Shown here one piece after another: positions 34,518 through 42,029 of a DNA stretch of 64,000 nucleotides; positions within the stretch are counted from its first letter, which is position 1; every line of letters begins with the position of its first letter. The DNA comes from SVTX01 sp045542075. GTDB lineage: Bacteria > Bacillota > Clostridia > Oscillospirales > CAG-272. The notes under the pieces were generated by a model. It was given only the letters and a program-made list of their open reading frames with translations. It made no database searches and was not told the DNA's origin. The stretch spans positions 1 through 64,000 of the forward strand of contig JAZQKI010000017.1 in NCBI GenBank assembly GCA_045542075.1, read 5' to 3'. The translations under genes and the position numbers were made by a program.

Positions 34518-34593
34518 TGGGGCATCGCCAAGCCGTAAGGCATCAGACTCTGACTCTGACATTTCCGGGGTTCGAATCCCTGTGCCCCAGCCA
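34518..34593 (+). tRNA. tRNA-Gln(CTG)
   Basis: The cloverleaf has acceptor stem TGGGGCA/TGCCCCA with the U1-A72 pair typical of tRNA-Gln, T-loop TTCGAAT and anticodon loop CTCTGAC; the anticodon CTG reads CAG. CCA is encoded. Confidence 0.94.
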
Positions 34594-34628
34594 AAAATTC
34601 GACAAGTTTCAACTTGTCGAATTTTTTT
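34594..34628 (+). terminator. Terminator of tRNA-Gln(CTG)
   Basis: A 13-bp stem AATTCGACAAGTT with its complement, followed by T7, starts directly after the CCA end. Confidence 0.9.
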
Positions 34629-34630
34629 AT

Positions 34631-34813
34631 CCAAGCCGCAGGCTTGGCATATCATCGCCGCACGAAGTGCTGCGTATATCATCAAGGGCGGCAAGCCGCC
34701 CTTGTATCTCATCACGCGCCAGCGTGCATTTTCCTGCGGCTTAATGATATACAACACTTCGTGTTGGTGATATACAAGGCTTACGCCTTGATGATATCCA
34801 CGCCTTCGGCGTG
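34631..34813. repeat. Array of about seven short palindromes separated by ATATCATC-type linkers
   Basis: Palindromes occur at 34631-34647 (CCAAGCC-GCA-GGCTTGG), 34657-34674, 34684-34703 (AAGGGCGGC-AA-GCCGCCCTT), 34713-34726, 34752-34766 (CAACAC-TTC-GTGTTG), 34775-34790 and 34799-34813 (CACGCC-TTC-GGCGTG). The linkers are about 9-13 bp and read ATATCATC in the first part and its complement GATGATAT or TGATATAC in the second, so the whole array is roughly symmetric. A further half palindrome at 34733-34742 mirrors the first unit. Overlapping ORFs exist in several frames but none has a ribosome binding site, and palindromes of varied sequence with conserved linkers argue for a non-coding repeat. 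Confidence 0.75.
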
Positions 34814-34852
34814 ATTTGGAGCGAGTGTCGCCCTCAATTTCCCGCAAACGCC

Positions 34853-34881
34853 TTGCAATCTCCCCGATTTTATGCTATACT
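34853..34881 (+). promoter_or_regulatory. Promoter of the 78-residue membrane protein gene
   Basis: TTGCAA (34853-34858), 17 bp and TATACT (34876-34881), 23 bp upstream of the start. Confidence 0.65.
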
Positions 34882-34904
34882 AACATCAGAAAGGCGGTGT
34901 TGAA

Positions 34905-35141
34905 ATGAAAAAGGCAAAAACCATTATAATCATTTGCATATTGATAGTCGTTTTGCTTTGCTTAGTTCCAATTCCTCTTAAATTAAAGGACGGTGGAACT
35001 ATATATTTACGCCCTATCATACCAGCATACGAAATATACATTTTTAATGCGGAGTATTTCGACGATCAAACTATGAAAGGGTTGGCAATCAACCTTTTTG
35101 GAATAGAAATATACGAGAACACCTATTATGTTGATGGATAA
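34905..35141 (+). CDS. 78-residue membrane-anchored protein, unrecognised
   Basis: The small protein has a basic start, one hydrophobic segment (about residues 5-24) and then a short extracytoplasmic part (PIPLKLKDGGTIYLRPIIPA...FGIEIYENTYYV). RBS AAAGGCGGTG and its own promoter support expression. The AT content is higher than in neighbouring genes. It lies between the palindrome array and an inverted tRNA-Gln fragment. I know no function. Confidence 0.6.
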   Translation: MKKAKTIIIICILIVVLLCLVPIPLKLKDGGTIYLRPIIPAYEIYIFNAEYFDDQTMKGLAINLFGIEIYENTYYVDG

Positions 35142-35174
35142 TTTAGACGGCATCTATTAAGGTCAGAAGAGACA

Positions 35175-35210
35175 AAAAACGACAATATTCGACAGAAGGC
35201 TGTCGTTTTT
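35175..35210 (+). terminator. Terminator behind the 78-residue protein gene
   Basis: AAAAACGACA (35175-35184) pairs with TGTCGTTTTT (35201-35210); an inner alternative is CGACAG-AAGG-CTGTCG. T5 follows. Confidence 0.65.
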
Positions 35211-35212
35211 AC

Positions 35213-35297
35213 TTTTTCACTCTTCACTTTTCACTTTTCACTAAAACCTCTTGTCGTTTTTTGGCAAGTAATAAGTAATAGTGAATAGTGAAGAAGT
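35213..35297. repeat. Imperfect inverted repeat of TTCACT/AGTGAA units
   Basis: The left arm (35213-35242) holds repeated TTCACT-like units and the right arm (35268-35297) repeated AGTGAA-like units. The pattern resembles a small MITE or relic of one. No transposase is near. Confidence 0.45.
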
Positions 35298-35399
35298 GCT
35301 GATGTAGCTTTTCTCCCGATGGTCGAAAAGCATTATATTTTACTAGGGTTCGAAATCTTATTAAGAAACGCAAAAATATCTTTTTCGTAGTCTTTATGC

Positions 35400-35436
35400 A
35401 AAACGAAGGACACCATCAGGTGTCCTTTTTTCGTTT
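35400..35436 (+). terminator. Hairpin ahead of the inverted tRNA-Gln fragment
   Basis: AAGGACACC-ATCA-GGTGTCCTT (35405-35426) followed by T4, extended by AAAACGA/TCGTTTT outer arms. No gene with a ribosome binding site lies upstream, so its role is unclear. Confidence 0.6.
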
Positions 35437-35460
35437 TGGCTGGGGCACAGGGCAATTTGA
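35436..35460 (-). repeat. Inverted copy of the tRNA-Gln(CTG) 3' end
   Basis: The first 16 bases, TGGCTGGGGCACAGGG, equal the complement of the 3' end of tRNA-Gln(CTG) including CCA; the T-loop part that follows is altered (CAATTTGAA). Confidence 0.75.
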
Positions 35461-35573
35461 AACACGACACATAAACCGCTTGCGATTTATGTAAGGGTTC
35501 GAACCCGTTCGGGCAGGCTATCCACATAAAAACAAAAAAGACATTCCCTTCTGCATTTAACTTGGTATTTATA

Positions 35574-35603
35574 TTGACAAATCAGGGTAAATTATGCTAA
35601 AAT
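35574..35603 (+). promoter_or_regulatory. Promoter of glnA
   Basis: TTGACA (35574-35579), 18 bp and TAAAAT (35598-35603). I see no clear GlnR box around it. Confidence 0.65.
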
Positions 35604-35655
35604 AGATCATAATCATTCCAAGCACAATAAACAAATTTGAAAGAGAGATACAGCT

Positions 35656-37080
35656 ATGAGCAAAACAATCAAGGATATAATCACACTGATTGAGAAAAAT
35701 GACATTAAAATGGTTGACTTCAAGATGGTGGACATAAACGGTCAGTACCGTCACGTCACTATCCCCGCGGAGAACTTCTCCGAGGACACAATGAAAAGCG
35801 GCATAGGCTTCGACGCGTCCAACTACGGCTACGCGGTAGTTGAAAAGAGTGACATGGTATTCATTCCCGACCCCGACACCGCGGTAATCGACCCATTCTG
35901 CTCTATCCCTACCCTCTCTATGACGGGTAACGCAATGATAATCGACACACCCGAAAACCGTCCTCTTGCGCAGTACCCCAGAAATATCATCAAGGCGGCT
36001 GTTCAGTATATGAAGGACTCGGGCGTTGCCGACGAGATGAAGATACTCCCCGAATTTGAATTTTACCTCTTTGACGATGTGACCTGGTCTGTTCAGGGAA
36101 ACTATATCGGCGCGTCTGTTGACGCATCCCAGTCCTACTGGAACAGCGACACAAACGGCAAGGGCGTTATAGTTCCCAAGCAGAAGAACTACCATATAGC
36201 AAAGCCCTTTGACACCTCCTACGAGTGCCGCAGCGAGATGTGTCTGCTTATGAAGGAGATGGGAATTGACATCAACTACCATCACCCCGAGGTTGCCGCT
36301 TCAGGTCAGTACGAGATCGAGCCCCAGCTTGGCGAGGTCGTACACATGGCAGATGCTACTATGATGATCAAGTACATCATTCACAACACGGCACTCAAGT
36401 ATGGCAAGAGCGCAACCTTTATGCCCAAGCCCATCTATGGCGAGGCAGGCAGCGGAATGCACGTCCATATGCTTCTTTTCAAGGACGGTCAGCCCGTATT
36501 CTCGGACGACAACGGCTACGCGCACCTCTCCGAGACCGCTCACTACTTTATGGGCGGACTTCTCAAGCACATCTCCTCCCTTTGCGCTATCACTAACCCC
36601 TCCACAAACTCCTTCAAGAGACTTGTTCCCGGCTTTGAAGCTCCCGTGACGGTCGGTTACGCGACCTCCAACAGAAGCGCGGTGATCAGAATCCCCGCTT
36701 ACGCAAAGAGCCCCGACAAGCGCCGCTTTGAGCTTAGAAATCCCGACGCTACCTGCAACCCCTATTTCTGCTATGCGGCAATCCTTATGGCAGGTCTTGA
36801 CGGTGTTAAGAACAAGATAGATCCCCACGCAAACGGCTGGGGTCCCTACGACTTTAACCTTTTCCACCTCTCCGACGAGGAAAAGGCAAAGCTTCAGGGT
36901 CTTCCCACAAACCTCCCCGATGCGCTTGACGCACTTGAGGCAGATCACGACTACCTCACCGCAGGCGGTGTATTCCCCGAGGAGCTTCTCAAGAACTTTA
37001 TCAAGGCAAAGAGAGCCGAGTGTTCGGAAATGTCAAAGATCCCCCACCCCGCAGAGTTTGATAAGTACTATAATCTTTGA
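35656..37080 (+). CDS. glnA: Glutamine synthetase, type I
   Basis: The 474-residue enzyme makes glutamine from glutamate, ammonia and ATP. Visible are the N-terminal beta-grasp with VDFKMVDINGQYRHV, the metal-binding EFEFYLFD, GSGMHVHMLL (about residues 263-272), NPSTNSFKRL and NRSAVIRIPAY. At the place of the adenylylation tyrosine of enterobacterial enzymes (NLYDL) it has NLFHL, so regulation by adenylylation is excluded; feedback inhibition as in Firmicutes GSI-alpha is more likely. RBS GAAAGAGAG precedes the ATG. The gene lies 1 kb downstream of tRNA-Gln. Confidence 0.95.
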   Translation: MSKTIKDIITLIEKNDIKMVDFKMVDINGQYRHVTIPAENFSEDTMKSGIGFDASNYGYAVVEKSDMVFIPDPDTAVIDPFCSIPTLSMTGNAMIIDTPENRPLAQYPRNIIKAAVQYMKDSGVADEMKILPEFEFYLFDDVTWSVQGNYIGASVDASQSYWNSDTNGKGVIVPKQKNYHIAKPFDTSYECRSEMCLLMKEMGIDINYHHPEVAASGQYEIEPQLGEVVHMADATMMIKYIIHNTALKYGKSATFMPKPIYGEAGSGMHVHMLLFKDGQPVFSDDNGYAHLSETAHYFMGGLLKHISSLCAITNPSTNSFKRLVPGFEAPVTVGYATSNRSAVIRIPAYAKSPDKRRFELRNPDATCNPYFCYAAILMAGLDGVKNKIDPHANGWGPYDFNLFHLSDEEKAKLQGLPTNLPDALDALEADHDYLTAGGVFPEELLKNFIKAKRAECSEMSKIPHPAEFDKYYNL

Positions 37081-37085
37081 TTTAT

Positions 37086-37676
37086 ATGTTTTATCTGATA
37101 ATAATTTTCATATCCGTAATTTTAATATCGCTTGGAGTGTTTGCGGCAGACGGAGTGTTTACCCTGCTCGCCTTTGCGAAAATACTCGGCGCGACGGCGC
37201 TTGGCGCGTTTGCGGCTTTTGCCATTGACGGAATTTTCGCTTTTATCGCACGGCGATTGCCTGAAAAATGGTTTTCGCCCGAGGCAAAAATATTTACCGT
37301 CCCGGCAGGCGAGCGCAAGCTGTACCGAAAGCTGAAAATAAACTCCTGGAAAAAGTATATCCCCGAGCTCGGCTGCTTTACGGGCTTTCATAAGGACAAA
37401 TTGCGCGACCGCAACAGCAGTCAGTACGTAGGACGCTTTCTTCTGGAGTCCAATTACGGCGTGCTGGGGCACGTGCTTGGCGCAGTCCTCGGCTTTGCCG
37501 TAATGCTTCTCCCCTTTCTGCGCCCGCTGTCAATGGGACTGCCTATCGCGATAGTAAACTTTGTTTTGAGTATGCTACCCACGATGATTCTGCGGTACAA
37601 CACCCCCTCGCTCCGCAAGGTATATCAAATGAACCTCGCCCGCGAGCAAAAAGAGCGCGAGAGCGCGGAAAAATAA
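37086..37676 (+). CDS. Membrane protein resembling CrtO-type acyltransferases
   Basis: The 196-residue protein has two N-terminal membrane segments, a central LYRKLKINSWKKYIPELG and two further hydrophobic segments near the C-terminus. The central motif resembles the glycosyl-diaponeurosporenoate acyltransferase (CrtO) family, but no carotenoid genes are present, so the substrate may be different. The first ATG in frame lies 5 bp after the glnA stop with no good ribosome binding site; translational coupling to glnA is possible. Confidence 0.6.
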   Translation: MFYLIIIFISVILISLGVFAADGVFTLLAFAKILGATALGAFAAFAIDGIFAFIARRLPEKWFSPEAKIFTVPAGERKLYRKLKINSWKKYIPELGCFTGFHKDKLRDRNSSQYVGRFLLESNYGVLGHVLGAVLGFAVMLLPFLRPLSMGLPIAIVNFVLSMLPTMILRYNTPSLRKVYQMNLAREQKERESAEK

Positions 37677-37682
37677 ATAAAA

Positions 37683-37717
37683 AAAGGTTTTAGATACGTC
37701 AAGTCTCTAAAACCTTT
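37683..37717. terminator. Bidirectional terminator
   Basis: A 12-bp stem AAAGGTTTTAGA with its complement and an 11-base loop, flanked by A and T runs, lies between the CrtO-like gene and the convergent XRE gene; it overlaps the stop of the latter. Confidence 0.8.
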
Positions 37718-37919
37718 ATTTTATTTTGTCTGTTCGCCCAAGTAAATAATCAAGAGAAACGTCAAAATAGTCCGCGAATTTTATAAGCGTTTCATAATCT
37801 GCTTCGCGCTCCAGATTTTCATATCTGCTCACAGTGTTTTGATTCATGTTCAGATCAAGGGCAAGCTTCAGCTGTGATATATTCCTCTTTTTTCGCAATT
37901 CTTTGAGCCGAAATTTCAT
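37716..37919 (-). CDS. XRE family regulator
   Basis: The 67-residue protein is a single Cro/CI-type helix-turn-helix: LKELRKKRNISQLKLALDLN and NTVSRYENLEREADYETLIKFADYF, ending DYLLGRTDK. ATG 37919 follows AAGGAGA. It is divergent from an AT-rich block of small secreted or membrane proteins. A perfect palindrome that covers the promoter of that block is its likely operator. Confidence 0.88.
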   Translation of the reverse strand: MKFRLKELRKKRNISQLKLALDLNMNQNTVSRYENLEREADYETLIKFADYFDVSLDYLLGRTDKIK

Positions 37920-37946
37920 TTTTATCTCCTTTTTTCGCAAAACCTC

Positions 37947-37975
37947 TTGACTTCATTATACCATTTTGGTATAAT
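37947..37975 (+). promoter_or_regulatory. Promoter of the small-protein island, overlapped by a perfect palindrome
   Basis: TTGACT (37947-37952), 17 bp and TATAAT (37970-37975). The palindrome 37955-37975 has arms ATTATACCA and TGGTATAAT around TTT, so it contains a -10 hexamer on each strand. A second half-site TTTTGGTAT follows at about 37985-37993. The arrangement suits repression of both directions by the XRE protein. Confidence 0.7.
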
Positions 37976-38057
37976 GTAAATATCCCGTTTTGGTATTTTG
38001 CGTGTTTGTTGCAAAGAGTCAAAAAAATAGTGGCCCTATTTGGCCAAGGAGGATCAT

Positions 38058-38270
38058 ATGGAAGAACAAAAGAAATTTTTACTCAACACAAATTCTAAGA
38101 AAATTCATCTCGCTAATTCGCAAGATGGCAGATGCAAAATCAAGGGTATGAGAGAAGAGTATAAGGTTTATTTCGACACCTTAGACGAAGCCTTGATGTA
38201 CCCATCTAAAAAACAACCTCTTGCAAGAAAATGTTCTTTTTGTTTTATGCACTACAACGTGGGAAAATGA
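38058..38270 (+). CDS. Small cysteine-containing protein, Ada/ComE-like metal-binding fold suspected
   Basis: The 70-residue protein has LLNTNSKKIHLANS near the start, a middle MREEYKVYFDTLDEALMYP and a C-terminal CSFCF. This spacing resembles the small domain at the end of Ada or DNA-entry nuclease proteins (NTNxKxFHxxxC...C..C), but the first Cys is missing (Ser or Asp instead). AAGGAGG decides ATG 38058. It is the first gene behind the palindromic promoter and has no signal peptide. Confidence 0.55.
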   Translation: MEEQKKFLLNTNSKKIHLANSQDGRCKIKGMREEYKVYFDTLDEALMYPSKKQPLARKCSFCFMHYNVGK

Positions 38271-38274
38271 CATC

Positions 38275-38478
38275 ATGAAGAACTTGAATGGAATTTTAGC
38301 ACTCATATGCGTAGCGGGTATACTATTTGTTAGCCTCGCTGGTTGTTTTGGCTGCACAAGCGATCTTGGAGGAGACGGCGTATCTTTGTGTAGTATTTGT
38401 GGTCAAACCCCTGTTTATTCTCAAGGTTTTTGCAAAAGGTGCTATAAAAACTTTATAAAAAGCACATATGAGGATTAA
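38275..38478 (+). CDS. Small lipoprotein with zinc-ribbon cysteines
   Basis: The 67-residue protein has a signal peptide with lipobox SLAGC, then CSICGQTPVYSQGFCKRCYKN, a Cys4 knuckle. A metal-binding knuckle on an exported lipoprotein is unusual. The start lies 4 bp after the previous stop and has a weak ribosome binding site, so coupling is likely. I do not recognise the family. Confidence 0.5.
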   Translation: MKNLNGILALICVAGILFVSLAGCFGCTSDLGGDGVSLCSICGQTPVYSQGFCKRCYKNFIKSTYED

Positions 38479-38541
38479 CTAATTATGATTTTGAAATTTA
38501 TTCAAAACAATCACTTACAATAATAAAAATTGGAGGAAAAT

Positions 38542-39006
38542 ATGACACAAAGAAAGAGAGCAGTCATTATAATTATATCGTCAATATTGGCGCTTTTATT
38601 TTTACTCCTAATTGGAAATTCAATTGCTAAATCTAATGTTCAAAAAAAATTGATTGGCAAAGTGTTCGAAGGAACCTATGAATATAACTGTCGTTATTTT
38701 GATACCAATTTAGATATAAGACTTGAAATAATTGATGAAAAATACTGCAACGTATTCTTTGATTACGAATGCGATTATACTGACAATAGTAAAGATCAGT
38801 ATTGGCAAGAGGATTGTTATAATGTCCCTTACAAATTGTCAGGCGGAATATTTGGTGTCAAATTTGAGTGGTCTGGGGCGGCCGACAATCCTGCCGAACC
38901 TTTTGAAGTAAACATAAAAAACGGCGAAATTAAAAGTCTATTTACAGGGAACTACAATAGTTATGAACATGCAATGCTTTGGGTTGTATCATCTGATCAT
39001 CCATAA
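38542..39006 (+). CDS. Membrane-anchored extracytoplasmic protein, unrecognised
   Basis: The 154-residue protein has an N-terminal membrane segment (about residues 8-28) and an extracytoplasmic beta-rich part with KLIGKVFEGTYEYN and GIFGVKFEWSG. ATG 38542 follows TTGGAGG with good spacing. The composition is AT-rich with many Asn, Tyr and Lys. No function can be given. Confidence 0.6.
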   Translation: MTQRKRAVIIIISSILALLFLLLIGNSIAKSNVQKKLIGKVFEGTYEYNCRYFDTNLDIRLEIIDEKYCNVFFDYECDYTDNSKDQYWQEDCYNVPYKLSGGIFGVKFEWSGAADNPAEPFEVNIKNGEIKSLFTGNYNSYEHAMLWVVSSDHP

Positions 39007-39112
39007 CAATCCTCTCTGTTCTTCCCTTTTTCGTTTAACCCGGCGTGTAAATTAAACAAAAAGCCTAATTTCGTTTTATAAACAAATTAATCAATAGAAA
39101 GGTATATGAAAT

Positions 39113-40057
39113 ATGTCGAACGTTCAAAAAGGCAAGACTCTCAAAATAATTATAATAAGCTGCTTGACTCTTTTAATTATTCTTGTTCCCGTTATTGTTA
39201 ATGTCGCCAAAAAAGCGGAAATAAAAAAAGCCAAGCAAGAGATATTGGATTCTCTCGAAGACTATGGCGATGCTTATGTCAGCTACCTTTCGGATGAACC
39301 TTGGTTTGATGCATATATGTTAGAACTTTTACCTACACTAAGCGATCAAGAATTTATAGACACTGTGGATGCAATGGTCACAAATCCATATCATAATTAT
39401 AATGTGGAACGACTTATGACTGATAAAGAAATGGCAGACTTGTTGATCCCAAAATTGCTTAAATTAAAAGCACATGAAATTCGGGATTATATTTCATCCT
39501 GGGACATTTTCGGATATCATAATCCCTACCTTTTAGAGGGAATACAAGAAACTCTTTCTGCCGACGGAAAAACATTAGATGAACTCTATGATTTTGTGGA
39601 AGACTTTGAGTCACTTCTCAGTTGGAAAGATTCTGAGTTTTGTGAGTACTACAAATTTACACTTTCATATTCCAAGAAAGATTTTATGGAATATGTGGAC
39701 CTCTACCAACAGCCTTTTTACAAGGAGCAGGGCCTTGGCGGATATTACGACGACCAAAAGGATGGCAGCTCCTCTGGATCGTATGTAGGCAACGCAAGTT
39801 ATTCTAGGTATTATGGTGATTTCTATGAACATACCCAACATAGTATTTCATTTGATTCCTACTATAATGTGCAAAACAACATCAACCACAGTCTCTACTT
39901 CCGCGGGACAAGAATAGCTTCATCCAAGCATTTAGATATTGACAAGTTCAAATACTATACAGGACAATATTTGATCTATGTTGACGGAAACGATATTTCC
40001 ATTGTAAAAATCAAAGGAAAAAGCTCGAGTCTTTATGGCGGAATAGTTTTAGAATAG
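39113..40057 (+). CDS. Membrane-anchored protein, unrecognised
   Basis: The 314-residue protein has a single membrane segment (about residues 10-30), then a helical, acidic region with LLPTLSDQEFIDTVDAM and a Gly/Ser/Tyr-rich stretch (GLGGYYDDQKDGSSSGSYVG), and a beta-rich end. It shares the N-terminal type and AT-rich composition of the preceding gene. RBS AAAGG lies 9-13 bases before the ATG. A terminator follows. No function can be given. Confidence 0.6.
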   Translation: MSNVQKGKTLKIIIISCLTLLIILVPVIVNVAKKAEIKKAKQEILDSLEDYGDAYVSYLSDEPWFDAYMLELLPTLSDQEFIDTVDAMVTNPYHNYNVERLMTDKEMADLLIPKLLKLKAHEIRDYISSWDIFGYHNPYLLEGIQETLSADGKTLDELYDFVEDFESLLSWKDSEFCEYYKFTLSYSKKDFMEYVDLYQQPFYKEQGLGGYYDDQKDGSSSGSYVGNASYSRYYGDFYEHTQHSISFDSYYNVQNNINHSLYFRGTRIASSKHLDIDKFKYYTGQYLIYVDGNDISIVKIKGKSSSLYGGIVLE

Positions 40058-40081
40058 ATTATCCTCAAGGTCTTGTTACTA

Positions 40082-40108
40082 GAGGCGGATTGTTCCGCCT
40101 CCTTTTTT
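40082..40108 (+). terminator. Terminator of the small-protein island
   Basis: An 8-bp stem GAGGCGGA with its complement around TTGT, followed by CTTTTTT. Confidence 0.88.
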
Positions 40109-40109
40109 A

Positions 40110-40138
40110 TTGACAACCCAAATTTATTCTGCTATAAT
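40110..40138 (+). promoter_or_regulatory. Promoter of the flavodoxin-like gene
   Basis: TTGACA (40110-40115), 17 bp and TATAAT (40133-40138). The spacer ends TTCTGC like that of the tRNA-Gln(CTG) promoter. Confidence 0.85.
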
Positions 40139-40169
40139 TGTTATTAGAAAAAACAATCGGAGGTACTGT

Positions 40170-40787
40170 ATGAAGGTCTTAATAATAAACGGAAGCCCAA
40201 AGGCAAGCGGCAACACGGCACACGCGCTTGCGGAAATGATAAAGGTATTTGAGGAATACGGCGTAGAGATCGAATATCTGCACGTCGGCAACAAGGAAAT
40301 TCGCGGTTGCGTTGGCTGCGGCACCTGCTACAAGGCGGGCAAATGCTTTATGGACGACATAGTTAATCAAGCGGCAAAAACCCTTGAGGAGTGCGACGGT
40401 ATGGTAGTAGGCAGCCCCGTTTATTACGCGGCGGCAAACGGCACACTCGTAAGCTTTCTCAACAGACTGTTCTACAGTACCCGCTTTGACAAGAGAATGA
40501 AGGTGGGCGCGTCCGTCGCAGTAGCCCGCAGAGGCGGCTGCTCGGCAACCTTTGACCAGCTCAACAAGTATTTCACCATTTCGGGTATGCCCGTGGCATC
40601 CTCGCAGTATTGGAACAGCGTTCACGGAGCGAAGCCGGGCGAGGTCGAGGGCGACGAGGAGGGACTCCAGACTATGCGCACTCTCGCGCACAATATGGTC
40701 TTCCTTATGAGAAGCATCGAGCTTGGCCGCGAGAAGTACGGTCTGCCCGAAAAGGAAAAGCCCGCAAGAACTAATTTTATCAGATAA
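40170..40787 (+). CDS. NADPH-dependent FMN reductase-like flavoprotein
   Basis: The 205-residue protein has the flavodoxin-like FMN loop INGSPKASGNTA and the Cys pair GCVGCGTCYKAGKCFMDD found in iron-sulfur flavoprotein/WrbA-like reductases, then GMVVGSPVYYAAANG. It probably reduces quinones, iron or azo/nitro compounds with NAD(P)H. ATG 40170 follows CGGAGG. It precedes an aminotransferase gene by 35 bp and may share its transcript. Confidence 0.88.
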   Translation: MKVLIINGSPKASGNTAHALAEMIKVFEEYGVEIEYLHVGNKEIRGCVGCGTCYKAGKCFMDDIVNQAAKTLEECDGMVVGSPVYYAAANGTLVSFLNRLFYSTRFDKRMKVGASVAVARRGGCSATFDQLNKYFTISGMPVASSQYWNSVHGAKPGEVEGDEEGLQTMRTLAHNMVFLMRSIELGREKYGLPEKEKPARTNFIR

Positions 40788-40822
40788 AACTCGAGGACCT
40801 TGTCCGCAAAAGGTAAGAAAAA

Positions 40823-42028
40823 ATGGGATACAATAAAAAAACCTACGAGCTTGGCAGTAAGCGCTCGGTAATACGCGAAATTTTCGAATACAGCAAAAAA
40901 AGAGGCGCGGAGATAGGGCGCGAGAACGTCTTTGATTTCAGTCTCGGCAACCCAAGCATACCCGCACCCGCACAGGTCAACGACACCATCCGAGAGCTGC
41001 TCTTGACAGAGGACTCTGTAGTCTTGCACGGATACACCTCCGCGCAGGGCGACGCAAACACGCGTAAGGCTGTCGCGGACAGCATAGGTCGCAGATTCGG
41101 TATAAAGAGCATAACTCCCGACCACATTTATATGACCTGCGGTGCGGCAGCTTCCCTCTCAATTTGTCTCAAGGCAATAGTTGAGGATAATTACGACGAG
41201 TGCATAGTCTTTGCTCCCTTCTTTACGGAATACCGAGTATTTGTTGAGAACGCGGGCGCAAAAATGATTATAAGTCAGCCCGAGAAAAAGTCATTTCAGA
41301 TCGACGTGGCGGATTTTGAAAGCAGAATAACCCCGAACACCAAGGCAGTAATAGTCAACTCCCCCAACAACCCCAGCGGAGTTGTTTACTCCGAGCAGAC
41401 TATTATCTCGCTTTGCGATATTCTCCGCAAAAAGTCCGAGGAATACGGTCACGTCATCTACCTTATCGCCGACGAGCCCTACAGAGAGCTTGTATATTCG
41501 GGCGTTGAGGTTCCGTATCTGATGAACTACTATAAAAATACGATGGTCTGCTACTCGTTCTCAAAGTCTCTCTCCCTGCCGGGCGAGAGAATAGGTTATA
41601 TCGCGGTTTGTCCCGATATGGATGAGTGTGAGAGCATCTATCTGTCGATCTGCGGCGCGGGCCGCTCTCTCGGATACGTGTGCGCGCCGAGTCTGTTTCA
41701 GCAGGTCATAGCGCGCTGCATCGACTCCAGGGCGAATATTGAGATCTACCGCGAAAACAGAGATCTGTTGTATGAAAATCTGACAAGCTACGGCTATGAG
41801 TGTGTCAAGCCCGACGGTGCGTTCTATCTTTTCGTCAAGGCGCTTGAGCAGGACGCATATAAATTCGCCGAAAGAGCAAGGGCGCACGAGATACTCGTCG
41901 TTCCCTGCGACGATTTCGGTGTTGAGGGATATATCAGAATAGCATACTGCACGGATAGATCAACAGTCCTCGGCGCACTCCCCGCGTTTGAGGCATTAGC
42001 GCAGGAATATAAGATCAAGAGGAAATAA
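40823..42028 (+). CDS. PLP-dependent aminotransferase, aspartate aminotransferase-like
   Basis: The 401-residue fold-type I enzyme has VNSPNNPSGVVY, ADEPYRELVY and the Schiff-base lysine in YSFSKSLSLPGERIGY. The length and motifs fit class I/II aminotransferases that act on aspartate or aromatic amino acids. The asparaginase gene starts 1 base after its stop, so Asn to Asp to oxaloacetate is a plausible pathway. The usual substrate-binding Arg near the C-terminus may be in GYIRIAYC. Confidence 0.9.
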   Translation: MGYNKKTYELGSKRSVIREIFEYSKKRGAEIGRENVFDFSLGNPSIPAPAQVNDTIRELLLTEDSVVLHGYTSAQGDANTRKAVADSIGRRFGIKSITPDHIYMTCGAAASLSICLKAIVEDNYDECIVFAPFFTEYRVFVENAGAKMIISQPEKKSFQIDVADFESRITPNTKAVIVNSPNNPSGVVYSEQTIISLCDILRKKSEEYGHVIYLIADEPYRELVYSGVEVPYLMNYYKNTMVCYSFSKSLSLPGERIGYIAVCPDMDECESIYLSICGAGRSLGYVCAPSLFQQVIARCIDSRANIEIYRENRDLLYENLTSYGYECVKPDGAFYLFVKALEQDAYKFAERARAHEILVVPCDDFGVEGYIRIAYCTDRSTVLGALPAFEALAQEYKIKRK

Positions 42029-42029
42029 A

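Larger units (their letters stand above)
35298..35573. other. Gap with a hairpin and an inverted tRNA-Gln fragment
   Basis: The stretch between the TTCACT repeat and the glnA promoter holds no gene that I can support. It contains the hairpin at 35400-35436, the inverted tRNA 3' end at 35436-35460 and a further T-arm-like GGGTTCGAACCC near 35494-35505. Confidence 0.6.

Noticed and set aside
34494..34847. Overlapping open frames across tRNA-Gln and the palindrome array
   Set aside because: They run through a tRNA and palindromes in several frames and both strands, without ribosome binding sites.
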